From Thermincola carboxydiphila (GTDB lineage: Bacteria > Bacillota > Thermincolia > Thermincolales > UBA2595): a DNA stretch of 64,000 nt. The notes beneath the pieces are model-generated. The model was not told the origin of the DNA, made no database searches, and saw only the letters and a program-made list of their open reading frames with translations. Shown piece after piece: positions 1-10,323 of the stretch. Every line of letters starts with the position of its first letter. Positions within the stretch are counted from its first letter, which is position 1. The stretch is from assembly GCA_016841045.1 (NCBI GenBank), contig JAENZX010000003.1, positions 21,182-85,181 of the forward strand, read 5' to 3'. A program made the translations under genes and the position numbers.

Positions 1-758
1 TGAAACATGGCCAACAGTATCTGGGGCAGGCCAATGTTGTAGGAGAATTATATCAAACTGCTTACAAACCCATCAGAGATTCTAATGGAAAAATAGTTGG
101 GATGTTCTATGTGGGCATCTCGAAAAAATTCTCTGAAAATTTGATTAATAATTCGATTTTGACTATTGTCATATTTACAATTGTCCTGACGGTTGGGGTG
201 ACACTCATTGCCTGGTTCTTTACCCAAAGAGCTATTATCGGACCCCTTAAACAAATAACGATGGGAACAAAACAGGTGGCGTCCGGTCATGTCTTTAATA
301 AACTTGAGGTTAAAGCGAATAATGAAATTGGCGAATTGGCTGCCGCCTTTAACCAGATGATTGATGGTATGCAGGGCTTTGCCATGCACATGGCTAAAGT
401 TGCTGGCAGTAAAGATAATTATGAAGGTTCTGTCGGACAAAATGATCTTTTATCAAAGACAACAATGGTTTCTAAGGAAAATCGTGAAGGACAACAGGAA
501 AATATTGATGAACGAAAGGAAGAAAAAATAGAAGAATTACCTAAGGGTTTAAACGAAGTTACGCTAAGGCAGATTTTGTCTTACCTTAATAGCATAGATA
601 CACCCAAGTCTGCAGAGGAGATAGGAGAAGGTGTTAACCTCACCCGAGTAACAGCGAGAAGGTATCTTGAATACCTGGAAAAGACTGGACGAGTAACGAT
701 GGAATTAAAATACGGTACAGTGGGTCGACCCGTAAAAATGTATAAGGCTAAAGATTAA
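1..758 (+). CDS. Membrane one-component regulator, Cache-HAMP-winged helix (5' truncated)
   Basis: The reading frame is open from base 3, so the 5' end lies outside the window; 251 residues are visible. The first ~40 resemble the end of an extracytoplasmic Cache sensor domain (YQTAYKPIRD then GMFYVGIS). A membrane segment follows (about residues 49-75), then a HAMP domain (about 75-130), a charged linker, and a C-terminal winged helix (about 180-251) ending in a YGTVGRPV-like motif. That last domain matches the DNA-binding domain of CitB/DcuR-type response regulators. No methyl-accepting domain, kinase or receiver is present, so the protein probably links ligand sensing directly to DNA binding at the membrane. 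The ligand and targets are unknown; the formate dehydrogenase operon downstream is a possible target but is separated by two terminators. Confidence 0.8.
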   Translation, partial: KHGQQYLGQANVVGELYQTAYKPIRDSNGKIVGMFYVGISKKFSENLINNSILTIVIFTIVLTVGVTLIAWFFTQRAIIGPLKQITMGTKQVASGHVFNKLEVKANNEIGELAAAFNQMIDGMQGFAMHMAKVAGSKDNYEGSVGQNDLLSKTTMVSKENREGQQENIDERKEEKIEELPKGLNEVTLRQILSYLNSIDTPKSAEEIGEGVNLTRVTARRYLEYLEKTGRVTMELKYGTVGRPVKMYKAKD

Positions 759-790
759 CTAAATGGGACTTGAACTAGTCCCATTTAGTT
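757..790 (+). terminator. 14-bp hairpin at the stop of the regulator gene
   Basis: Perfect inverted repeat: arm 757-770, loop 771-776, arm 777-790. It begins inside the stop codon. Only a poor T-run follows, so it may act with the stronger terminator just downstream or protect the mRNA end. Confidence 0.6.
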
Positions 791-811
791 TGATTTATAA
801 TGTTGATTCTT

Positions 812-849
812 AACAACTCTTTCCAATGATTTGGAAAGAGTTGTTTTTG
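812..849 (+). terminator. Strong intrinsic terminator
   Basis: A 15-bp perfect stem (812-826 with 831-845) and a 4-nt loop run into a T-tract. It separates the regulator gene from the formate dehydrogenase operon. The rest of 850-1079 is AT-rich; I saw no convincing promoter there. Confidence 0.85.
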
Positions 850-1079
850 TTCATTTTGAACATTCTTAATTTAATTTAGGTTTATTAATATTCAAAAACC
901 AAAAGCTAATGCCGATAGCAGCGGAATATTGATTGTTGTAACATTTGTACTTCTAATATTCTTTATTTTAAATATTTACTCAAAATTGACCCATTATCAG
1001 AAATAAAGCAGAATAAAGGAAATGTCTCCAGTCGAACAATTTTCGCAAAATTTTGAATTGGTTAGGAGGTAAGATTAGA

Positions 1080-4000
1080 TTGGAAATTTCGAGGAGAGAT
1101 TTTCTAAAGGCATCAGGTGCATTTGCCTCAATTATGACTCTTGGATTTGATGCAGCATCTGTAAGCGCTCAGACACGAAAGATGAGAATCAAATCTGCAA
1201 GGGTGACTCCGACGATTTGCTGTTATTGTAGTGCAGGCTGCGGCATGTTGGTACACACTGATGCATCAACAGGCAACGTACTTTATACAGAGGGTGATCC
1301 CGACCACCCGATTAACCTTGGAGGAGCTTGTAGTAAGGGTGCTTCCTTAATGCAGCTTAACTCCGTCAAGGTTGGAGAAATCAACCCCAATAGGCTAAAG
1401 AAACCGCTGTACAGAGCCCCTGGCAGTGCTTCGTTTGAAGAAGTTGAGTGGGATTGGGCTCTTGAGAAAATTGTTAAGCGGGTTAAAGAAACTAGAGACA
1501 AGAATTTTACGGCAACTCAGGATGGTATTAAGGTAATGCGCACAGATGCCATTGCTAACTTGGGCGGTGCAGCATTGGATAATGAAGAATGCTATCTTTT
1601 GCAAAAATTAGCTCGTTCACTGGGAATTGTTTATTTAGAACATCAGGCCCGTATTTGACACAGCCCCACAGTTGCCGGTCTGGCACCTTCGTTTGGGCGT
1701 GGAGCAATGACAAATCACTGGATTGATTTGAAGAATGCGGATGTTGCATTAATAATGGGCAGTAACGCTGCTGAAAATCATCCAATTTCCTTTAAATGGC
1801 TGACAAAGGCCGTTGAGGAAAGGGGATGTAAAATCCTTAATGTTGACCCGCGTTTCACGAGAACATCATCAAAGGCTGACGTATATGCACCAATGCGTTC
1901 TGGTACAGATATCGTTTTTATTGGCGGTATGATTAACTATGTCTTACAAAATGGACTCTATTTTAAAGAATATGTACAAAATTACACTAATGCTGCCTTT
2001 ATAGTTGACGATGGTTATGATTTTAAAGATGGGCTTTTCTCCGGTTACGATGAAAAAGAGAGGAAATATAATCAGGACACATGGGTTTACAAAAAAGGCC
2101 AGGATGATAAGCCTTTAAAGGACATGACACTGCAGAATCCCAGATGTGTATTTCAACTTCTTAAGAAGCATTACTCAAGATATGATATCGATACAGTTGT
2201 TAAAGTTACCGGTACATCAAAAGAAAAGTACCTGCAAATCTGTGAAATATTTGCTTCCACCGGAAAACCCGATAAGGCAGGAAACATTTTGTATGCAATG
2301 GGTACAACTCAGCACACTGTGGGATCCCAGAATGTAAGAGTTTACGCAGTTCTACAGCTATTACTGGGTAACTTGGGTATTCCAGGCGGCGGAGTTTCAG
2401 CCTTAAGAGGTGAATCTAATGTTCAGGGCTCTACAGATTACGGCCTCTTGTTCCACATCTTGCCAGGATATATTAGTACACCTAATGCTGCACCGGATCA
2501 TGCAAACCTTAAAGCATTTCTTGACAAAGAGACACCAAAGGGTGGATTTAAGGTAAACACTCCTAAGTGGATGGTAAGCTTCTTGAAGGCAATGTGGGGA
2601 CCTGCAGCCACTCCTGCTAACGATTTTGCTTTCCACTATCTGCCTAAGAAAGACCCCAAAAAGAACTATTCACATATTGCTCTCTTTGAAGCCATGAATG
2701 ATGGCGTTATTAAAGGACTTTTTCTGTGGGGCCAGAATCCGGCTGTAGGTGGACCTAATGCTAACAAGGAGAGGAAAGCCCTTGCCAAACTGGATTGGAT
2801 GGTTGCAGTAGATTTATTCCAGACTGAGACAATGAATTTCTGGACTAAAGAAGCCGGAGTTGACCCGGCCAGTATAAACACTGAAGTATTTGTACTACCT
2901 GCTTGCGCTTCTTACGAAAAAGAGGGTACAATAGCAAATTCCGGACGCTGGATTCAGTGGCGATGGAAAGCAACCCAGCCTGTTGGTGAATCCAAAGCAG
3001 ACTTGGAAATTCTTCATCTTCTTGCTACGAGGCTTAAAAAGGCGTACAAAGGGAGCGGAAGACGGGAAGATGCTCCAATCCGTGATTTGTTCTGGGATTA
3101 TGGAAACGGAGAAGAGATTGATATTGATAAAGTAGCCCGTGAAATTAACGGTTATGTAGTTGCTAACAAAAAACAGGTCAAAAACTTCCTTGAATTGAAG
3201 GAAGATGGTTCAACTGCATGTGGTAACTGGATTATGAGCGGCCATTATCCTGAGGAAGGGAACCTGTCCAAACGAAAAGTAAATATCGACAAGTCAGGCA
3301 TCGGAATTTATCCTGAATGGTCATGGTCCTGGCCAGTTAACCGTCGAATTCTATACAACAGAGCTTCTGCAGATTTAAACGGTCAACCATGGTCCAAAGA
3401 TAAAGCAGTTATCTGGTGGGACCCAACAGAAGTGGATAAAGCCACCGGAAAAGTTGGCAAATGGGTTGGCAAAGATGTACCTGATTTTAAAGCCACCGTC
3501 GCTCCTAATGCTGTTGATTTCCCATTTGCCGGAAGTCAGCCATTCATAATGCTGGATGATGGAATGGGCGCCTTATTTTCTCGCAAGGCAATGAAAGAAG
3601 GTCCTTTCCCAGAGCATTACGAACCATGGGAAAGCCCTTTTGAAAATTACATTAATCCAGTACAATTGAATCCAGTAGTAAAGGTGTGGGAGCCTGACAA
3701 AAAGTCTGATCGTACTAAATATCCATATATTGCAACCACCTACAGGGTAACTGAGCACTGGCAGACCGGTGTAATGACAAGAAACAGCCCCTGGCAAAAC
3801 GAATTGGTACCGGAAATGTTTGTGGAAATGGGTAAGGAACTAGCAGACCAACTCGGAATCAGTAACGGCCAATGGGTTATAGTTGAGAATACACGGGGTG
3901 AAATCAAGGTCAAGGCCATGGTTACAGAAAGATTTCAATCAATGGAAGTTAATGGCGAGAAGGTATACCACGTTGGACTTCCTTGGCACTTTGGGTTTAA

Positions 4001-4112
4001 AGGAATGGCTACGGGTGATACAGCCAACAAACTTACTCCGCATGTTGGAGACGGAAATACCATGATGCCCGAATATAAAGCATTCCTGGTTAATGTAAGG
4101 AGGGCAGAATAG
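1080..4112 (+). CDS. fdnG: Formate dehydrogenase-N alpha subunit, selenocysteine-containing
   Basis: Catalytic molybdopterin subunit that oxidises formate to CO2; 1010 residues, the usual length for the family. I chose TTG 1080 because GGAGGT (1065-1070) sits nine bases before it; an upstream in-frame TTG (1053) lacks a site. The N-terminus carries a twin-arginine signal (SRRDFLK), so the enzyme is exported folded. A [4Fe-4S] motif (CCYCSAGCG plus a later GACSKG) precedes the catalytic region. The in-frame TGA at 1656-1658 (residue 193) falls in the context ARI-Sec-HSPTVAGLAP, the known active-site selenocysteine site of FDH-N. Read as a stop it would split the gene, but the frame continues intact to 4112. 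First gene of the fdnG-fdnH-fdnI-fdhE operon. Confidence 0.95.
1656..1688 (+). other. UGA selenocysteine codon and SECIS hairpin of fdnG
   Basis: TGA 1656-1658 is followed by a short hairpin: TGCC (1673-1676), loop GGTCT (1677-1681), GGCA (1682-1685). The loop lies 19-23 nt after the UGA and contains GGU, as in the E. coli fdhF SECIS element that binds SelB. The position matches the conserved FDH selenocysteine. Confidence 0.88.
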
Positions 4113-4114
4113 TC

Positions 4115-4930
4115 ATGACAAGACTCAGCAAATTTATTGATACATCAAAATGTACGGCCTGCCGGGGTTGTCAGACTGCCTGCAAGTCATGGAACGAGCT
4201 TCCCGCAGAAATTCTGGAGTTTAAGGGAAGCCTACAGACTCATACCGATACGTCCCCGGATACATTCACTTATGTACAAATGCTCGAGCGCTTTGAAAGT
4301 GCACAGCATGACTGGTTTTTTATGAAGCGTCAATGTATGCACTGTACCGACGCAGCATGTATAAAGGTCTGCCCGGAAAAGGCCATATCCCGTACTGAAA
4401 GCGGGGCAGTGGTAAGGGATTATGATAAGTGTATGGGCTGCAACTATTGTGCCCAGTATTGCCCCTTTGGAATTCCCAAGATAAAAGACGATAAGAAGAT
4501 GTTTAAATGTCATTTATGTTCTGACCGTGTAAGCAATAACTTAAAACCCGCCTGTGCAAAGACTTGTGCTACAGGGGCGATACAGTTTGGGCCGAGGGAC
4601 GAAATGCTTAAGGCAGCTCAGGATAGACTTGCAGTAATACAAAAAAAATACACCAATGCAAATTTATACGGTTTGGATAGCCAGTTTCTTGACGGCACTA
4701 ATGTATTTTACCTTCTTCTGGAGAAACCAGAATTTTACGGACTGCCTGAAAAACCTGAAATTCCAACGAGTGCGGGAGTATGGAAGGATGTTATCCAGCC
4801 ATTAGGAAAGTTACTTCCCATCGGTGTAATTGGTACAATTGCAGCCAGTGCCTTTATGAACAGAGTGAATGCTGTAAAGGGATCAGAGAATAAATCGGTT
4901 AAAGGTAAAGGAGGCGATATCAATGGGTAA
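4115..4930 (+). CDS. fdnH: Formate dehydrogenase iron-sulfur (beta) subunit
   Basis: Electron-transfer subunit of 271 residues, with four ferredoxin-type cysteine clusters: CTACRGCQTAC near the start, CMHCTDAACIKVC, CMGCNYCAQYC, and CHLC with a later CAKTC. A single hydrophobic segment near the C-terminus (about residues 228-248) should anchor it beside the cytochrome b subunit, as in FDH-N. The ATG starts three bases after the fdnG stop, with an AGGAGGG site inside the end of fdnG, so the two are translationally coupled. It carries electrons from the selenocysteine/molybdenum subunit to the membrane cytochrome. Confidence 0.93.
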   Translation: MTRLSKFIDTSKCTACRGCQTACKSWNELPAEILEFKGSLQTHTDTSPDTFTYVQMLERFESAQHDWFFMKRQCMHCTDAACIKVCPEKAISRTESGAVVRDYDKCMGCNYCAQYCPFGIPKIKDDKKMFKCHLCSDRVSNNLKPACAKTCATGAIQFGPRDEMLKAAQDRLAVIQKKYTNANLYGLDSQFLDGTNVFYLLLEKPEFYGLPEKPEIPTSAGVWKDVIQPLGKLLPIGVIGTIAASAFMNRVNAVKGSENKSVKGKGGDING

Positions 4931-5591
4931 AACCAAAAAAAAATCAGGTGAATGGATTCAGCGTTTTGGTAAGGCAGCGATTATTGCCCATTGGGTGCAT
5001 GCTGCAGCATTCTTTACATTGGCTGCCACCGGTTTAGTTATCTTTGCCCCCTCGTTTTCCTTCCTGGCCGCAGTTTTTGGAGGGATGCAGGGAGTTCGTC
5101 TGGTGCATAGGGTTATGGCGGTATTATTTATCATTGCCCCTGTTGTATCACTCATGGCTAACCCTAAAGGTTTTAAAACATGGTGGAAAGATATTACTAC
5201 TTGGGGAAGAAATGAAACTGATTTCCTTAAAGCATTTCCCAAAGAGCTTTTTGGTTATCATGTAGAAATGCCACCCCAGTCCCAATTCAATGCAGGGGAA
5301 AAAATTAATTCTCTTCTACAGCTTTTCGGATGTACAATGCTAGCCTTAACAGGATTAGTTATTTGGTTCAAGCAGTTCTTCCCTGTTGGGCTGGTGCAGT
5401 GGGCTTTACCACTTCATGACTTGTTCTTTATCATTAACTTCTGTGCAGCTCTTGGTCATGTATATATGGCATGTGGTCTTCCTTCAACCAGACATGCTAT
5501 AAATGGAATGCTGTCCGGTTATGTAAAGGAAGACTGGGTAAAACACCATTATCCATTATGGTTAAAACAAATGAAGGAAGAGCGTAATTAA
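4923..5591 (+). CDS. fdnI: Formate dehydrogenase cytochrome b (gamma) subunit
   Basis: Integral membrane cytochrome b of 222 residues with four predicted membrane helices. Candidate haem-ligand histidines occur in HWVHAAAFF near the N-terminus, LVHRVMAV in helix 2 and in the HDLFF and LGHVYMA segments near the C-terminus. It takes electrons from the Fe-S subunit and passes them to the quinone pool. The start overlaps the end of fdnH by eight bases behind a GGAGG site, typical of coupled subunits of one complex. Confidence 0.92.
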   Translation: MGKTKKKSGEWIQRFGKAAIIAHWVHAAAFFTLAATGLVIFAPSFSFLAAVFGGMQGVRLVHRVMAVLFIIAPVVSLMANPKGFKTWWKDITTWGRNETDFLKAFPKELFGYHVEMPPQSQFNAGEKINSLLQLFGCTMLALTGLVIWFKQFFPVGLVQWALPLHDLFFIINFCAALGHVYMACGLPSTRHAINGMLSGYVKEDWVKHHYPLWLKQMKEERN

Positions 5592-5603
5592 GGAGATGGT
5601 CAT

Positions 5604-6437
5604 TTGAAAATTCCAGGAAAGGTAATGATTCCTAAGGAAATCATAGATTTCTATAAGGCGCTGAACAGCACAAGCAGCCAGACAGAATCATCTATGGACA
5701 TTTGTTTAACTGGGGAACAGAAAGAGCTGTATAATGACCAGAAGGTACCCCTGTTGAATTTCATTGACTTTATGCCTGACCGTGATGAGATTAACCGAAT
5801 TTTCGGGGAAATTTGCCAAATTATCCTGACACACCGACCTCAGGTTTCGGTTGAAATTGAAAAGATAAGGGCAGAACTTGATGTGGAAAACAGAGATCTT
5901 AGGCTGCTGCTGGAGCAGTTCGTTTGGCAGAATGAAACGTATATCGAGGACTATGTTATAGAACGCGAAATTAATGGTGAAATTTTATCCTTAGTTTTGT
6001 TTAATGTGGCAAAGCCACTGTTAAAAGTGTATGCAGATGCTATAAAGAGTCAGGTGCCTTATGATCAATGGGCTCAAAACACCTGCCCTGTTTGCGGATG
6101 GAAGGCTTCAATTGCTGTGATTTCAAAGCAAGATAAACAGAGACTCCTTCACTGTTCACTGTGTGATACGGCGTGGTCTTTTAAGACAATGGCATGCACA
6201 CAATGTTCCAATGAAGACCACAGTACATTAAAGTACTTCTCTGTTGAAGATGACGAAGCATACAGAATAAATGTCTGTGAAAAATGCAGGGGTTATATAA
6301 AAACCGTGGATGAAAGCAAAGCAGCGTTGGTGAAGAGTGCTGTTGAAGAGGACGTCAGAACCATTTACCTTGACATTATAGCTCAGCAAGAAGGATACCT
6401 TAAAACAGCTATTTCCTCAGATGGTCATTCAAATTAA
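5604..6437 (+). CDS. fdhE: Formate dehydrogenase accessory protein FdhE
   Basis: Soluble maturation factor of 277 residues. Four CxxC motifs in the C-terminal half (CPVC, CSLC, CTQC, CEKC) form the rubredoxin-like metal-binding domain typical of FdhE, needed for activity of twin-arginine-exported formate dehydrogenases. The TTG start is preceded by AAGGAGATGG right after the fdnI stop. It is the last gene of the operon and ends just before a terminator. Confidence 0.9.
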   Translation: MKIPGKVMIPKEIIDFYKALNSTSSQTESSMDICLTGEQKELYNDQKVPLLNFIDFMPDRDEINRIFGEICQIILTHRPQVSVEIEKIRAELDVENRDLRLLLEQFVWQNETYIEDYVIEREINGEILSLVLFNVAKPLLKVYADAIKSQVPYDQWAQNTCPVCGWKASIAVISKQDKQRLLHCSLCDTAWSFKTMACTQCSNEDHSTLKYFSVEDDEAYRINVCEKCRGYIKTVDESKAALVKSAVEEDVRTIYLDIIAQQEGYLKTAISSDGHSN

Positions 6438-6457
6438 CAAAATATAAAGGCAATAAA

Positions 6458-6493
6458 GAAAACGGGTGTCCACTTTAGGATTAACCCGTTTTC
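6458..6493. terminator. Bidirectional terminator between fdhE and the glycosyltransferase
   Basis: A 10-bp stem (6458-6467 with 6484-6493) lies between two convergent genes. The loop is 16 nt and the T-runs are modest on both strands. Confidence 0.6.
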
Positions 6494-6502
6494 TCTATGC
6501 TG

Positions 6503-8347
6503 CTATTTCCAACTGGCCGCCGGTTCAAGACTGTAGAATGAAATTGATTCAAAGGAAGCAGTAACTCCCGAAAAGTTATAAAATTTAAGAACATTAATAC
6601 CTGGTTTTAGAAGCCTTTTTGGGAGAGTAACTGAATAATCGTACCAATCAGATATGAAATATATAGAGCCTATTTTAGCATCATTCAAATAAATTACCAA
6701 TGGCTTTTTTAATTGGGGCAGAGCTTTAACGCGAAAAATCATGTTAAAGTTGGTAACTGAAAGTACAGGTGCATATATAACAGAGAACTCTTCCATGTCA
6801 CGAAAGGAAACACCTTCAGATTCTTCAGGCCTTGACCAGCCAGCTCCGAGGAGGGGTGACGGCTCTTTCATAGATATAGTGTTTCCATAAAAAGCAGGGT
6901 CATCTATATAGCCTCCGACAAGGGTATCATAACGGGACATTGGCTCGCCGAACTTAAGCGCAAAAACAGCATTAGCAGGAAAAGTGAAAGGATATCCGGT
7001 TAGTTTGTATTTCTCAAAATCTACCGGCCCTCCGGGGTGTATTTGGCTATCGGCAAGATTGATTAAATGAAAATTTAAGCCCATAAAAAAGCTTAGAATA
7101 ATTATAGTTAGCGGAAATGAAAAATGTAGCCTTGCTTTTTCCAGTTCAGAACAAATTGCTGCGAACCCTAGGCCAAAGAGAAGAATAACACCATCAAACC
7201 TCCTCATTCCAAAACCCCATCCGGCCCACCAGTCCAATACAATGCTGTTCACATATAGTATTAGAAGAAAAGCTGTCAAACTACTCCAAAACATAAATTT
7301 ATCGCGTTTAAAAAATAACAGCCAGCCTGCAAAAGACAGGTAAATTATCGGGGACCATGACAAAAGACCATGCCTGCTGGAAAAAAGAACTTCCATTATA
7401 AAGGGAGTTGACCACCGTAAGAAACCATTCCCCTGGGGAATAGTGAGAAAACCACCATAAATGATTTTCCACGCCAGCATTTGAGGAAAAAATCCGACGG
7501 CAGCTAAAAGCAGGAATAAAGCATTGTTTTTCAGCATGCTGACGCATGAAGGCCAGTTTCTACGAGAAATATTTTCGTAGTAATAAACTAGTGATTCGAG
7601 GGCTGGCAGAATCATTAAGAGTCCGTTTTGCCATCTTACCAACATCATCATACCTGCAAAAAAACCTAAGACCATCCACTGGTAGGACTTTCTTTTAAAA
7701 CGAGTGACGTCCCAGTAATAAATAAATAATGATGCTGAAAAAAAAGACAATGAGTGAGACATATATGGTTGGTTTACAATATAGTACAGGATAAAGGTAC
7801 TTAACATCACAGTTAAGGCGGAAATCAATGAAATGGAGCGGGAAAAATACTTGGTACAGGCTTTAAAAATAAAGACTGTACCCAAAAAACCATAAAATAC
7901 GCTTGCAAAGTTGATACTGTAAACGTAGGGAGTACTAAAGCCGTCGGGGGAATATTGATACCCGAGGTGACCAGACCATAAGACAAAAAGGTGAGCGGCG
8001 GTATAAAAGGGGGCCCAAAGTATGGCAGGTCCAACGGAAAATACATTTGTATAGTGGCCCGTCTCTGTAAATTTTGGTCTGTATGTATCCCAAAACGCTT
8101 TATTAAAGTTAAAGTATTCATTGCGAAAGTCAAGGTCAAGATCAAAAAAAATCGATCTCAGGTAAGCAAAATAATTTGGTCCATCGCTGCTGAGAATAAA
8201 ACCGCTCTTTATTGTCATTGCAATTGCCAGCATTATAAAGACAGCTAAGATAATAATTGTTTCTTCATCAAAAAACCTTCTAATTATATTACAGAGATTT
8301 TTAATTTGGGAAATTGGGGTATTATTCACCTTTAGTGGCTGTGTCAC
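6503..8347 (-). CDS. Polytopic GT-C type glycosyltransferase-like membrane protein
   Basis: 614 residues with about ten to twelve membrane helices, from a GTG start behind a GGTG site. After the first helix comes SSDGPNYFAYLRSIFFDLDL, with acidic residues in the first outside loop as expected for GT-C enzymes that use polyprenyl-phosphate sugars. The last ~150 residues form a soluble outer-face region. The family assignment rests on topology and the first-loop motif; donor and acceptor are unknown. It stands alone between fdhE and the penicillin-binding protein gene. Confidence 0.65.
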   Translation of the reverse strand: MTQPLKVNNTPISQIKNLCNIIRRFFDEETIIILAVFIMLAIAMTIKSGFILSSDGPNYFAYLRSIFFDLDLDFRNEYFNFNKAFWDTYRPKFTETGHYTNVFSVGPAILWAPFYTAAHLFVLWSGHLGYQYSPDGFSTPYVYSINFASVFYGFLGTVFIFKACTKYFSRSISLISALTVMLSTFILYYIVNQPYMSHSLSFFSASLFIYYWDVTRFKRKSYQWMVLGFFAGMMMLVRWQNGLLMILPALESLVYYYENISRRNWPSCVSMLKNNALFLLLAAVGFFPQMLAWKIIYGGFLTIPQGNGFLRWSTPFIMEVLFSSRHGLLSWSPIIYLSFAGWLLFFKRDKFMFWSSLTAFLLILYVNSIVLDWWAGWGFGMRRFDGVILLFGLGFAAICSELEKARLHFSFPLTIIILSFFMGLNFHLINLADSQIHPGGPVDFEKYKLTGYPFTFPANAVFALKFGEPMSRYDTLVGGYIDDPAFYGNTISMKEPSPLLGAGWSRPEESEGVSFRDMEEFSVIYAPVLSVTNFNMIFRVKALPQLKKPLVIYLNDAKIGSIYFISDWYDYSVTLPKRLLKPGINVLKFYNFSGVTASFESISFYSLEPAASWK

Positions 8348-8517
8348 GAATTCACCTGCTTTTAGCCATAATAAGTAAATTTAAGAGACATTAGAATTAA
8401 TCTATTTTATTCTACGTCTTTTATGGAAAAACCTTTATAAACTATCTTTGATCTGCTGTATAAAATTACCATTGCCAGCCAATGATAAAGATAAACCCGC
8501 AGCATGGAGGGGAAAGC

Positions 8518-10209
8518 GTGGATAGAATTTTTGGCAGAAGGATAGTTGCCCTATTTTGGGTTTTTATTTTGGTATTTGGTGGTTTGGGCATTCATTTAGC
8601 CTATATTCAAATATTTTTAGGACCTAAGTTGAGTAAACAGGCCCTCACGCAGCAAACCCAGTCTGTGTCATTAGAAATCCCACCAAGGGGGCAGATTCTG
8701 GATCGGAATTTGAAACCGTTAGTTGCTTACAGTGAAGCTTCTAGAATAGTTGTCTTTCCTGCTGCAGTTACGGAAGTAGAGAAAGCAGCGGGAATAATTT
8801 CCAATCTTCTAGATATGGATTACCAAAGGGTGTTTACTTATTTAAGGGGCCGTCCCAAAATAATTCCCTATGATTTGAATAAAAATCAGGAGAATGAATT
8901 TAGGAAGCTAAAGCTTCCGGGAATCATTGTATCAAAGGTAAAAACCCGGTCCAGGCTGCAGGAACAAGCTTCTCACATCCTGGGCTATACCGGGGTGGGA
9001 AAAAAGGGCAGTCAATTTAGTGGACTTACTGGAATAGAGTCTTATTATGATGTTGAGTTAACCGGAGTTTACCCCGAAAGCAGAGTTAGTATTTTTCTGG
9101 ATGGCAAAGGTCAATATATTTCGGGTCTTCGGTATAACATAGAAAATAATCGCCAAGATAAGGCAAGAAAGAATGTTGTTTTGACTATTGACCGCCAAGT
9201 TCAGGAGATTGTGGAGCAGGTAGTAGACAATGCAGGGATTTCAGACGGTGCTGTTGTTGTTATGGATGTAAAGACCGGTGATATAGTTGCCATGACCAGC
9301 AGACCGAGATTTCATCTGGGTAACACAGATAAAGTGAATTCAGCAGTATATTCGAGTGTATATTCGGAAGTTAAATCAGATGGGGAGGAAAAGGCTAATT
9401 CCTTCATAAATCATGCATTGTCACGGTATCAACCAGGGTCGGTATTTAAAGTTGTCACTGCTGCAGCTGCTCTTGAAGAAAAGGTTGTTTTTCCTGAAAC
9501 TGTTTTTCTTTGTGCAGGTGAAAAGGACAGTATAGTCAGATGTTATGATAAGAAGGGGCATGGAATACTTACCTTTGCTGAGGCCGTTGCCGTGTCGTGT
9601 AACCCAACTTTTGCAAGAGTTGGCCTAAAGCTGGGTGCAGCTACACTGGTTGAATATGCGAAGAGATTTGGCCTAGGTGAAACAGAAATAATAGGCTATA
9701 AGAAAATTGGTTCACAAGCTGGCCTTGAGAGAATTAACCAAGATTACAACCTGGTAAACGCTAGTATTGGTCAGTGGCCGGTTGAGACTTCAGTGCTTCA
9801 GATAACAGCTATGATGAATACAGTAGCTAATAATGGCGTTAATTTGAAACCACGATTAGTAAGAGAAGTTACCGATTACCAGGGAAGAGTTATCAAGATT
9901 TTTGAAGAGGATTCCGGAAAGAGGGTTATTTCCAGAAACACTGCATATATTCTAAGACAGATGCTTGAATCAGTAACCAGGACAGGCACCGGTAAACAGG
10001 CATGGGTAGCTGATGGAGGTAGTGCAGGAAAGACCGGTTCTGCCCAGACCGGGCAGGAAAAAATTGATGCATGGTTTAGCGGATATGCTCCTGTTAGCAG
10101 TCCGCGTTATACAGTGACTGTTCTTGTTAATGATGGAGAAAGCGGAGGAAGAACAGCAGCCCCGGTGTTTAGGGAGATAATGCAAAATCTTAATAGATTC
10201 TACCAATAA
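8518..10209 (+). CDS. Class B penicillin-binding protein (D,D-transpeptidase)
   Basis: Cell-wall cross-linking enzyme of about 563 residues, with an N-terminal membrane anchor, a dimerisation domain starting PPRGQILDRN, and a transpeptidase domain. The three active-site motifs are visible: SVFK (acyl-serine), SCN and KTGS. I prefer GTG 8518 because GGAGGGG lies six bases upstream; an in-frame ATG at 8482 lacks a site. Length and layout fit PBP2/SpoVD-like proteins, but no PASTA domains are present. A role in septum, elongation or spore cortex cannot be decided here. Confidence 0.88.
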   Translation: MDRIFGRRIVALFWVFILVFGGLGIHLAYIQIFLGPKLSKQALTQQTQSVSLEIPPRGQILDRNLKPLVAYSEASRIVVFPAAVTEVEKAAGIISNLLDMDYQRVFTYLRGRPKIIPYDLNKNQENEFRKLKLPGIIVSKVKTRSRLQEQASHILGYTGVGKKGSQFSGLTGIESYYDVELTGVYPESRVSIFLDGKGQYISGLRYNIENNRQDKARKNVVLTIDRQVQEIVEQVVDNAGISDGAVVVMDVKTGDIVAMTSRPRFHLGNTDKVNSAVYSSVYSEVKSDGEEKANSFINHALSRYQPGSVFKVVTAAAALEEKVVFPETVFLCAGEKDSIVRCYDKKGHGILTFAEAVAVSCNPTFARVGLKLGAATLVEYAKRFGLGETEIIGYKKIGSQAGLERINQDYNLVNASIGQWPVETSVLQITAMMNTVANNGVNLKPRLVREVTDYQGRVIKIFEEDSGKRVISRNTAYILRQMLESVTRTGTGKQAWVADGGSAGKTGSAQTGQEKIDAWFSGYAPVSSPRYTVTVLVNDGESGGRTAAPVFREIMQNLNRFYQ

Positions 10210-10257
10210 AATGGAAATGAGAAAATAATAAAATAAAAATGTTTAAATAAGATAAGT

Positions 10258-10297
10258 AAAAAAAGGACGTTCTGGTATTATCCAGACGTCCTTTTTT
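10258..10297. terminator. Bidirectional terminator between pbp and htrA
   Basis: An A-run, GGACGT-TCTGG stem, short loop, CCAGACGTCC and T-run. The symmetry serves both convergent genes. Confidence 0.88.
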
Positions 10298-10323
10298 CCT
10301 GACAGAAACTTTAGGCTTTTATG

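Noticed and set aside
1053..1658. Short 201-residue formate dehydrogenase fragment ending at TGA
   Set aside because: The TGA is the known selenocysteine site; the frame continues to 4112.
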